This document shows positions 1 to 6,135 of a DNA stretch of 20,558 nucleotides, piece by piece; within the stretch, counting starts at the first letter, position 1; the number at the start of each line of letters is the position of its first letter. A model generated the notes under the pieces. It was not told where the DNA came from. It saw only the letters and a program-made list of their open reading frames with translations, and did no database searches. The stretch is from an uncultured Enterobacteriaceae bacterium (GTDB lineage: Bacteria > Pseudomonadota > Gammaproteobacteria > Enterobacterales > Enterobacteriaceae), in assembly GCA_936920625.1 (NCBI GenBank), contig CAKZHC010000029.1, positions 1 through 20,558 of the forward strand, in the 5' to 3' direction. The position numbers were made by a program, and so were the translations under genes.

Positions 1-30
1 GCAGTCAATCCATTTTTTTACTTTCCCTCC
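1..30 (-). promoter_or_regulatory. Possible rRNA operon P2 promoter, -35 part only, reading out of the window
   Basis: On the minus strand the left edge reads an A-rich stretch (GGGAAAGTAAAAAAATGG) followed by TTGACT, whose complement lies at 3-8. This resembles the segment before rrn P2 in E. coli (GAGAAAGCAAAAATAAATG, then TTGACT), as recalled from memory. In E. coli an rRNA operon (rrnE) is divergent from purHD, so position and orientation agree. The -10 box and the operon would lie outside the window, and no convincing P1 promoter was found between here and purH. Confidence 0.42.
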
Positions 31-204
31 CACTCATTTCCATTACGCGCAATAACAATAAATAGTCGCCGGGGATTATTTCAAATTATAATAGTAACTA
101 ACAAAAGCTATTAAGCTCGTTAATAAAATTTTATAGCAACATTAAGGATGACACGCTGACTGCCGAATCAGCCATAATATTAGAGTACGGAGTTTTGAAT
201 TTTT

Positions 205-235
205 TTAAGCGTCATGCAAACATTTTCGCTACAAT
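205..235 (+). promoter_or_regulatory. purHD promoter with PurR-box-like operator
   Basis: ATGCAAACATTTTCGC at 214-229 fits the PurR operator pattern ANGCAANCGNTTNCNT except at two defined positions. TACAAT at 230-235 abuts it and is a good -10. The only -35 at a plausible distance is the weak TTAAGC at 205-210 (19-base spacer), so the operator would lie between and over the promoter elements. The PurR repressor with hypoxanthine or guanine controls purHD in E. coli; the same control is inferred here. Confidence 0.66.
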
Positions 236-290
236 ATTCTGCCGAATTCCACTAAAAATTTCGATCTGTCTTCAGAATGTAAAATAAGAC

Positions 291-332
291 CATTACCTGA
301 ATTTATCTTAAAGAAGATAAATTCAGGTAATG
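291..332 (+). repeat. Perfect 19-bp inverted repeat in the purH leader
   Basis: Bases 291-309 and 314-332 are exact reverse complements separated by the four bases AAAG. In the purH transcript this would be a very stable hairpin ending 21 bases before the ribosome binding site. No U-run follows, so it is not a standard terminator. Possible roles are mRNA stabilisation, a protein binding site, or a scar of an inserted element. The function is unknown. Confidence 0.9.
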
Positions 333-369
333 CAATTTGTCACTATCAAAAGCCTGGGGAATTTTATTC

Positions 370-1956
370 ATGCAACAACGTCGTCGTGTACGCCGCGCTC
401 TGCTGAGTGTTTCTGATAAAGCAGGCATTATCGAGTTTGCAAGCTCGCTCGTTCATCGCAGCGTTGAGCTCTTATCGACAGGGGGAACTGCACGCCTGCT
501 GGCAGAGGCTGGCCTGCCAGTAGTTGAGGTGTCTGAATATACAGGCTTCCCGGAAATGATGGATGGACGGGTGAAAACTCTGCATCCCAAAGTGCACGGT
601 GGCATCCTTGGCCGCCGGGGCCAGGACGAAGAGATTATGGCAGCACACCAGATCGCGCCGATCGATATGGTTGTCGTAAATCTTTATCCATTTTCACAGA
701 CCATCAAAAACGCTGACTGCACATTAGCAGAAGCAATAGAAAACATTGATATTGGCGGCCCTGCTATGGTGCGTTCTGCCGCTAAGAATCATAATGACGT
801 GGCAGTCGTCGTTAGGAGTACCGACTACAACGGTATCATTGCCGAAATGGACAATAACGAGAACTCGCTAACATTGGAAACTCGCTTCGAACTGGCGATG
901 AAAGCTTTTACGCATACCGCAACTTATGATCGGATGATAGCAGACTATTTCACCTCTCTCCTTCCCGCTCATCATCAAATTCAGGAAGAAACATCTGTTT
1001 TCCCAAATGCACTGCATCTGAATTTTGTTAAAAAACAGGATTTGCGTTACGGTGAAAACAGCCATCAAAAGGCTGCTTTTTACGTGGAAGAGCCTATTGT
1101 GCAGGCATCTCTTGCAGGCGCACAGCAATTACAGGGTAAGGCGTTGTCTTATAACAACATCGCAGACACTGACGCAGCACTGGAGTGTGTAAAAGAGTTT
1201 GATAAACCAGCTTGCGTGATTGTTAAGCACGCTAATCCTTGTGGTGTAGCCACAGGTGAAACTATTCTGGCCGCTTACGAGAGGGCCTGGAAAACCGATC
1301 CAACTTCAGCATTTGGCGGTATTATTGCATTTAATCGTGAACTGGATGACACCACAGTGCAGAGTATTATCAGCCGCCAATTTGTTGAGGTGATTATCGC
1401 CCCTTCGCTTAGTACAGATGCACGAAAAGCCATCTCAACCAAACAAAATGTTCGCGTACTGACCTTTGGTCAGGGGCAGCAACCTTCATCGGGCCTGGAC
1501 TTCAAACGTATTAATGGCGGTCTTCTGGTACAAGAGCGCGATCTGTCAATGGTTGATATCAGCCAGCTACGTATTGTCAGCAAACGCCAGCCAGACGAGC
1601 GCGAATTACAGGATGCTCTGTTTAGCTGGAAAGTGGCAAAATTCGTTAAATCTAATGCTATTGTTTATGTGCAGGAAAATATGACTATTGGTATCGGTGC
1701 CGGGCAAATGAGCCGGGTGTATTCGGCGAAAATTGCAGGAATCAAAGCCGAAGACGAAGGACTGAAAGTCAAAGGTGCAGTGATGGCTTCGGATGCCTTT
1801 TTACCATTTCGCGATGGTATCGATGTAGCTCACGCAGCAGGCGTGAGCTGTGTTATCCAGCCCGGCGGATCCATTCGCGACGATGAAGTGATAGCTGCGG
1901 CTGATGAGCACAATATGGCAATGATTTTTACTAACATGCGCCATTTTCGCCATTAA
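370..1956 (+). CDS. purH: Bifunctional AICAR formyltransferase / IMP cyclohydrolase PurH
   Basis: This cytosolic enzyme carries out the last two steps of purine synthesis: 10-formyl-THF-dependent formylation of AICAR, then cyclisation of FAICAR to IMP. The protein is 528 residues against 529 in E. coli. The N-terminal cyclohydrolase domain (about 1-195) holds KTLHPKVHGG at 69-78. The transformylase domain (about 200-528) holds RYGENSHQ at 226-233 and the catalytic Lys-His in KHANPCG at 286-292. The ATG at 370 is chosen because the protein then begins MQQRRRVRRALLSV like E. coli, with GGGGA nine bases upstream; a TTG 33 bases earlier in frame lacks support. purD follows after 22 bases, so the two form an operon. 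A PurR-like box lies upstream, and a strong hairpin lies in the leader. All recognisable key motifs are intact. Confidence 0.98.
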   Translation: MQQRRRVRRALLSVSDKAGIIEFASSLVHRSVELLSTGGTARLLAEAGLPVVEVSEYTGFPEMMDGRVKTLHPKVHGGILGRRGQDEEIMAAHQIAPIDMVVVNLYPFSQTIKNADCTLAEAIENIDIGGPAMVRSAAKNHNDVAVVVRSTDYNGIIAEMDNNENSLTLETRFELAMKAFTHTATYDRMIADYFTSLLPAHHQIQEETSVFPNALHLNFVKKQDLRYGENSHQKAAFYVEEPIVQASLAGAQQLQGKALSYNNIADTDAALECVKEFDKPACVIVKHANPCGVATGETILAAYERAWKTDPTSAFGGIIAFNRELDDTTVQSIISRQFVEVIIAPSLSTDARKAISTKQNVRVLTFGQGQQPSSGLDFKRINGGLLVQERDLSMVDISQLRIVSKRQPDERELQDALFSWKVAKFVKSNAIVYVQENMTIGIGAGQMSRVYSAKIAGIKAEDEGLKVKGAVMASDAFLPFRDGIDVAHAAGVSCVIQPGGSIRDDEVIAAADEHNMAMIFTNMRHFRH

Positions 1957-1978
1957 CCGGTATCAGGAATAAATAAAG

Positions 1979-3256
1979 ATGAAAATTTTAATCATTGGTA
2001 ATGGTGGCCGTGAGCATGCTTTGGCCTGGAAGGCCGCACAGTCTCCACTAACTGATATCGTTTATGTTGCACCCGGTAATGCCGGAACTGCATTAGAGCC
2101 AAAATTAAAGAATATCGCTATCAGCGCAACAGATATTCCTGCTTTACTGAACTTCGCCAGAGAGGAAAACATTGGCCTGACTATCGTTGGACCAGAAACA
2201 CCATTAGTAGCAGGCGTGGTGGATGCATTTCGTGCGCATGACTTGCAGATTTTTGGTCCCACTAAAGCAGCTGCACAGCTTGAAGGATCTAAAGTTTTTG
2301 CTAAAGATTTTCTGATTCGCCATCACATCCCCACCGCAGAATACCAGTGTTTTACTGAACTGGAACCGGCATTAGCATATATCCGCCAAAAAGGGGCACC
2401 CATTGTTATCAAAGCTGATGGCCTGGCGGCGGGTAAGGGTGTGATTGTAGCTATGACCGAAAAAGAAGCGGAAGATGCAATCCAGGATATGCTGGCAGGA
2501 AATCGCTTCGGAAATGCAGGCCACTGTGTTGTAGTGGAAGAGTTCTTGCAGGGTGAAGAGGCCAGTTTTATTGTGATGACAGACGGTGAAAATATTTTGC
2601 CAATGGCCTCCAGCCAGGATCATAAACGTGCAGGGGATGGCGATACTGGCCCAAATACTGGTGGTATGGGAGCTTATTCTCCTGCACCCGTTGTGACAAA
2701 TGACGTGCATCAACGCATCATGGAACAGATTATTATGCCCGTCGTGCGTGGTATGGCGGCTGAAGGCAATCTCTATACCGGCTTTCTCTACGCCGGATTG
2801 ATGATCACTAAAGAAGGTCAGCCGCAGGTAATCGAGTTCAATTGCCGTCTTGGTGATCCTGAAACTCAGCCAATTATGCTGCGCCTGAACTCTGATCTGG
2901 TCGATCTCTGCCTGGCTGGTTGTCAAGGTAAACTGAATTACAAAAACATGGAATGGGACCTGCGCCCTTCATTGGCAGTGGTACTCGCTGCCGAGGGTTA
3001 TCCCGCAAGCTACAGCACAGGAGATGAGATTCATGGCCTTCCATCAGCAGAGATTAAAGAGGGTAAAATTTTTCACGCCGGGACCAGGCAGTCTGATGAT
3101 CGGATAGTGACGGATGGTGGCCGTGTACTTTGTATAACGGCTTTGGGGAAAGATATTGCTGCCGCTCAGCAACGCGCATATGAACTGGCTCAGCTCATCA
3201 GCTGGAATGGCTGTTTCTATCGGAAAGATATCGGCCATCGTGCATTAAGGCGATAA
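1979..3256 (+). CDS. purD: Phosphoribosylamine-glycine ligase (GAR synthetase) PurD
   Basis: PurD joins 5-phosphoribosylamine and glycine using ATP, step two of purine synthesis. It is 425 residues against 429 in E. coli; the C-terminus ends earlier, at IGHRALRR. The N-terminal fold has GNGGREHA at 7-14. The ATP-grasp domain has the nucleotide loop KADGLAAGKG at 145-154, the glycine-rich TGPNTGGMGAYSP at 223-235, and the family signature FNCRLGDPETQ at 287-297, where E. coli has Phe in place of the Leu. The ATG is preceded by CAGGA about ten bases upstream. It is the second gene of purHD. The last four codons and the stop are also the left arm of a 17-bp inverted repeat, which may explain the altered C-terminus. 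The catalytic core looks complete. Confidence 0.97.
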   Translation: MKILIIGNGGREHALAWKAAQSPLTDIVYVAPGNAGTALEPKLKNIAISATDIPALLNFAREENIGLTIVGPETPLVAGVVDAFRAHDLQIFGPTKAAAQLEGSKVFAKDFLIRHHIPTAEYQCFTELEPALAYIRQKGAPIVIKADGLAAGKGVIVAMTEKEAEDAIQDMLAGNRFGNAGHCVVVEEFLQGEEASFIVMTDGENILPMASSQDHKRAGDGDTGPNTGGMGAYSPAPVVTNDVHQRIMEQIIMPVVRGMAAEGNLYTGFLYAGLMITKEGQPQVIEFNCRLGDPETQPIMLRLNSDLVDLCLAGCQGKLNYKNMEWDLRPSLAVVLAAEGYPASYSTGDEIHGLPSAEIKEGKIFHAGTRQSDDRIVTDGGRVLCITALGKDIAAAQQRAYELAQLISWNGCFYRKDIGHRALRR

Positions 3257-3287
3257 TAATAACTGTAATGATTATTACCGCCTTAAT
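3244..3287 (+). repeat. 17-bp inverted repeat overlapping the purD stop codon
   Basis: Arms 3244-3260 and 3271-3287 match with one mismatch and a 10-base loop. The left arm covers the last purD codons and its TAA. The right arm is followed by ACCAGC rather than a T-run, so it is not a canonical terminator. It may protect the 3' end of purHD mRNA or act with other termination signals. Further short inverted repeats follow at 3330-3351 and 3389-3407. Confidence 0.85.
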
Positions 3288-3329
3288 ACCAGCATTCAGA
3301 AAAGCTGATGCGATAGATTAGCACTCGAG

Positions 3330-3351
3330 GCTGCTTTTCTTCTTTAGCAGC
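3330..3351. repeat. Short inverted repeat, purD-yjaH spacer
   Basis: GCTGCT at 3330-3335 and AGCAGC at 3346-3351 form a 6-bp stem around a 10-base T-rich loop. It lies in the 188-base space between the convergent purD and yjaH stop codons. No T-run follows on either strand, so a terminator role is unproven. Confidence 0.5.
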
Positions 3352-3388
3352 TTAGCAACACAGCCAGATGTACTCGGGAAGGGAGCAA

Positions 3389-3407
3389 GGGATTGGGCCC
3401 CAGTCCC
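3389..3407. repeat. GC-rich near-palindrome, purD-yjaH spacer
   Basis: GGGATTGGGCCCCAGTCCC is nearly self-complementary, with one G-T wobble. It stands out as GC-rich within an AT-rich spacer. It lies about 38 bases beyond the yjaH stop codon and could help stop transcription from either side, but it lacks a T-tail. The role is unknown. Confidence 0.6.
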
Positions 3408-3444
3408 GGCGCTGTACTGGATTTACGCTGCCATACTAAGTAAA

Positions 3445-4101
3445 TCAGAAATCACTTTCTTTCACTTCACTGGCACAGAGGTTTTCAGGGGTTACCAGAA
3501 GTAACTGAATTCCCTGAGGTGCCTCCAGCCAGGCTACACTCACTGGCTGAACGTTTTGGCGTTGTGATTGTAAAATAATTTTATAAGCATAATTATCAAA
3601 TTGTGGGCGAACTATCTGCTGCTGACAACTCATTAAGGAATCATTATGTTGCCACTTTCCCTGATACAATTTCACCTCCCCCTTTAATAGGGCATTACTA
3701 ATATGCAGCAGACGTTTTGCATCAAATTGATAGAATACAATATCATTGTCACTCAATGCCTCACGACGATGAGGGAGCTGGCGCTGCATAAAGCTGAGTT
3801 TGCCATCATTGTCAAAACGCAACGTAACGTTACTATCCAACACACTGTTTTGTATGCGGTGTTCAACAGAGACCAGCTTCCCGTTTAACCAGCGATAATC
3901 GATCTGCTCATTTCCGTGACCAGAGAATGGCGTATATTCTTTTAGCAGGTGAATGCCAGCCTGATAATTTTTGCGCCAAATGCGCACACTGCCATGATCG
4001 GCAAGGTATCCACTAGCAGTAAAATCTGGTTGGGAGGTATGTGAATTACAGCCCTCCAGCAGAGTGAACACACAGGAAAACAACACAGGGAAGAAACGCA
4101 T
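3445..4101 (-). CDS. yjaH: YjaH-like DUF1481 family lipoprotein, function unknown
   Basis: This 218-residue protein resembles E. coli YjaH in motifs such as SGYLADHGSVRIW near the N-terminus, SFMQRQL with LSDNDI in the middle, and VAWLEAPQG with QLLLV near the C-terminus. It begins with a short hydrophobic segment ending in a lipobox-like LLEGC with the acylated Cys at residue 18, so it is probably a periplasm-facing lipoprotein. Glu at the -2 position of the lipobox is unusual. The rest is soluble, with no membrane helix. The ribosome binding site before the ATG is poor. The gene starts about 34 bases beyond the hupA terminator T-tail, the same hupA-yjaH order as in E. coli, so it may depend on readthrough or an unseen promoter. 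No biochemical function can be assigned. Confidence 0.88.
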   Translation of the reverse strand: MRFFPVLFSCVFTLLEGCNSHTSQPDFTASGYLADHGSVRIWRKNYQAGIHLLKEYTPFSGHGNEQIDYRWLNGKLVSVEHRIQNSVLDSNVTLRFDNDGKLSFMQRQLPHRREALSDNDIVFYQFDAKRLLHISNALLKGEVKLYQGKWQHNDSLMSCQQQIVRPQFDNYAYKIILQSQRQNVQPVSVAWLEAPQGIQLLLVTPENLCASEVKESDF

Positions 4102-4135
4102 CAGATAACCAGAATAACTTGATGCCGAAGAAAAT

Positions 4136-4158
4136 AAACAAAAGGAGCGAGGTGCTCC
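4136..4158 (-). terminator. Rho-independent terminator after hupA
   Basis: On the minus strand GGAGC, a five-base loop ACCTC and GCTCC form the stem (complement 4144-4158), followed by TTTTGTTTATTTT. It begins 30 bases past the hupA stop. The short 5-bp stem suggests partial termination, allowing some readthrough into yjaH. An A/T-rich run on the other side could also stop plus-strand transcription. Confidence 0.8.
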
Positions 4159-4188
4159 CTCTGTTTTTTTGATCTATGCTGGCCGCAA

Positions 4189-4461
4189 TTATTTAACAGC
4201 GTCTTTCAGAGCCTTACCTGATACGAACGATGGAACATTTGTGGCAGCAATAGTTATTTCTTTACCAGTCTGCGGATTACGACCAGTTCTTTCAGCACGG
4301 TGATTCACTTTAAAAGTGCCAAAACCTACCAATTGTACAGCATCCCCTTCCTTAAGAGACTCGACAATCGCAGCCAAAAAAGATTCCAGCGCCGCCTTAG
4401 CTTGGGCCTTAGACAAATCTGCTTTGTCCGCAATTACATCAATTAGTTGAGTCTTGTTCAT
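4189..4461 (-). CDS. hupA: DNA-binding protein HU-alpha
   Basis: HU-alpha is a small nucleoid protein that binds and bends DNA without strong sequence preference, as a homodimer or with HU-beta. The 90 residues align without gaps with E. coli HupA. The N-terminal helices, the dimer-core motif GDAVQLVGFGTF (about 39-50), and the DNA-wrapping arm with RTGRNPQTGKEI (about 58-69) and the intercalating proline in NVPSF are present. Residues such as VNHRAERTGR separate it from HupB. The ATG has AAGGA at good distance. It has its own promoter-like sequence upstream and a terminator downstream, so it is probably transcribed alone or weakly with yjaH. Confidence 0.98.
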   Translation of the reverse strand: MNKTQLIDVIADKADLSKAQAKAALESFLAAIVESLKEGDAVQLVGFGTFKVNHRAERTGRNPQTGKEITIAATNVPSFVSGKALKDAVK

Positions 4462-4537
4462 AAGTTGTCCTTACAGTGTATTTATCGCATGCTACGCATT
4501 GACTACGGGGAAAAACCAGCTTTTGGTATTTTCCAGC

Positions 4538-4567
4538 ATTACACGCATTGTTTACCATATTTGTCAG
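4538..4567 (-). promoter_or_regulatory. Candidate hupA promoter
   Basis: On the minus strand CTGACA (4567-4562) and TGTAAT (4543-4538) are separated by 18 bases. They lie 77 bases before the hupA start codon. A loose inverted repeat (AGCCCC...TGGGGCT, about 4565-4596) covers the upstream side and could be an operator or the end of the yjaG transcript. Box match is good but assignment is by eye only. Confidence 0.6.
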
Positions 4568-4648
4568 CCCCACAAATGTAGACCATACTGGGGGCTTATG
4601 TGAAGTCTAAAGGTACGACAAATAAGGTCTGAATGATGATTTAACGCA

Positions 4649-5239
4649 TTACTGGTGAAATTTTATACCAATATTACTCACTCCAGCTTCCCGCAGGTCA
4701 GATCTCAGCCCTTTGATAAGTGCTACATCGCGTTCTTTACATGCTTCGAGCAGACGAAATATCTCCCACTGGATATCCCACTCTTGCTCTACAGTGCTAT
4801 TTTCTCTTAACTCCTGTTCGCTCATTTCACGCCCAGTCTGGGTCATCTCTAACATAGCAACCGAGGTAACTGAGGCTTTACTGACTGAGATGGCATATTC
4901 AAGCGTTTCACCGCTTAGGCATGAATGTAATAGCTCACTGAGGGCTACACAGGCGTCAATAGCAGGCCAGACGCCATAAAAATTATGCTCATCTGCTACC
5001 GGGATGAACTGCTCAAACTTTTTTAGTTGTGCATCAAAATTTACTTTTGCCGCTTTAACCGTGAGTGTTTCCCAGAATAAATCAAGAATACGGCGGTAAA
5101 GCATGCCGTCAGCATAGCCCGAGTTTTGGCAAAATGCCCAGTAATTAGGAAACATCCGCTCACAAAGGCAAGCCATAAAAGCAGTGTGTTGCCAGGTTTT
5201 CAATTTTTCCAGTCGGAGATGAATAGGGTTCCGTAACAT
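4649..5239 (-). CDS. yjaG: YjaG, DUF416 family protein, function unknown
   Basis: This is a 196-residue soluble protein, the same length as E. coli YjaG and alignable along its full length. Shared segments include NPIHLRLE at the start, FMACLCERMFPNY, RRILDLFWETLTVK, and the acidic-rich C-terminal stretch with EQEWDIQWEIFRLL followed by GLRSDLREAG. There is no signal peptide or membrane segment. The composition suggests an all-helical fold. The ATG is preceded by GAGAG about seven bases upstream. It lies between nfi and hupA as in E. coli, but 217 bases separate it from nfi, so it may have its own promoter. No molecular function is established that I know of. Confidence 0.93.
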   Translation of the reverse strand: MLRNPIHLRLEKLKTWQHTAFMACLCERMFPNYWAFCQNSGYADGMLYRRILDLFWETLTVKAAKVNFDAQLKKFEQFIPVADEHNFYGVWPAIDACVALSELLHSCLSGETLEYAISVSKASVTSVAMLEMTQTGREMSEQELRENSTVEQEWDIQWEIFRLLEACKERDVALIKGLRSDLREAGVSNIGIKFHQ

Positions 5240-5456
5240 GCCGCACTCTCAATGATAAGTTGGCAGAATTGTACCTGAAAAGAGGGCATACTAGCGAATC
5301 AGCGTTCATACACTGATGGCAGGAAGTGACTCTCCTGGGGGACACTTTGGCATATCAGACTTAACCAGCCATATTCTACTTATACTAGCTAACTGAATCC
5401 GGCTGTCTGATATCTGAATAATGCCCCTTGAGAATTGCCGTCCAGCATGATGCTGA
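5240..5456. other. yjaG-nfi spacer without a gene
   Basis: This 217-base spacer contains no credible ORF. TACAAT on the minus strand just upstream of yjaG could be a -10, but no good -35 pairs with it. A small palindrome, CAGCATGATGCTG at 5443-5455, immediately follows the nfi stop codon and has no usable loop or T-tail. Nothing else is recognised. Confidence 0.5.
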
Positions 5457-6134
5457 TTAAAAAATTTGCTCAGATTCCTGCCAGCGGGAGAAAGCTTTAC
5501 GTTTTGACGCAACCGCATCAGCCCAGCGAGTTGGTTCGGGCAGACGATATCCCGCCATCACCTTTTTAACCCACTGTAAAGCGGTTGGCATGGCTACACG
5601 ATGGCCTGTTGAAATAAACAACGGGTTGCATCTGATTTTACTACGCCAGACCCAGCCAATTTGCTCACCCTGATGCTTTAATGGCTGGCAGGTATCTGCA
5701 GACAAATCAAGGGCAGCAAATTCGCCGCACAGACGCTTTTTTGCCACGCCTATGGTGGGGACATTGACCAATAAACCAAAATGTGACGCGACGCCGAACC
5801 GGCGAGGATGGGAGAAACCGTGTCCATCGACAAACAACAAATCTGGTTTGTTGTTCAGCAGGTTCCAGGCCTGAATAAGCGCTGGCGTTTCACGAAAGGA
5901 GAGCAGACCGGGAATATAGGGCAGAACAGTTGGCACCCGCGCTACCTGGAACTCAACCGGTTGAAGCGAAGAGTAGCTAAGGATCACAATAGCGGCTCGG
6001 GTTATCCTGCCCTCCTGCTCAAAACCGACATCTGCTCCGGCTAACAGCCGGGGTGGCATGACATCAAAATCATCATGCTGAATCACCTCCGCCGCGCGTA
6101 GCAACTGCTCCTAGCGTAATGCGTTGATGTCCAT
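5457..6134 (-). pseudogene. nfi: Endonuclease V (deoxyinosine 3' endonuclease) with TAG at codon 8
   Basis: Nfi nicks DNA near deoxyinosine and other deaminated bases to start repair. From the expected ATG (6134-6132), one base after the hemE stop and with AGGA in the hemE end, the frame reads MDINALR, then TAG at 6113-6111, then EQLLRAAEVI and onward. This aligns gaplessly with E. coli MDLASLRAQQIELASSVI through AGAD, so the TAG is truly inside the coding frame. The remaining 215-codon open frame runs from TTG at 6104 and keeps catalytic Asp35 (AGADVGFEQ), the Glu of SFRETPAL, the Asp of FVDGHG and the TGHRV region. The TTG is only three bases after AGGAG, a poor initiation distance. Either the gene is freshly inactivated, or a 10-residue-shorter form or a suppressed stop is used. 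Intact downstream coding argues that the change is recent. Confidence 0.8.
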
Positions 6135-6135
6135 G

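Larger units (their letters stand above)
1..369. other. Gene-free region upstream of purH
   Basis: This is 369 bases with no credible gene on either strand. It is AT-rich. It contains a possible outward rrn promoter at its left edge, an AT-rich stretch near 75-135 with a TATAAT-like hexamer at 87-92 but no good partner -35, the PurR-like box and candidate -10 at 205-235, and the long hairpin at 291-332. The bases between these elements show nothing further that I can support. Confidence 0.7.

Noticed and set aside
337..369. TTG-initiated N-terminal extension of purH
   Set aside because: The extra 11 residues are not found in PurH, and the ATG at 370 has a good ribosome binding site and the conserved start.
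2841..2870. Phe to Leu change in the PurD signature (RLGDPE)
   Set aside because: Leu is a plausible conservative variant at this position and the catalytic residues are unchanged; not treated as damage.
2372..2926. 184-codon open frame antisense to purD
   Set aside because: It lies wholly opposite conserved purD coding sequence, has no recognisable protein features and no ribosome binding site.
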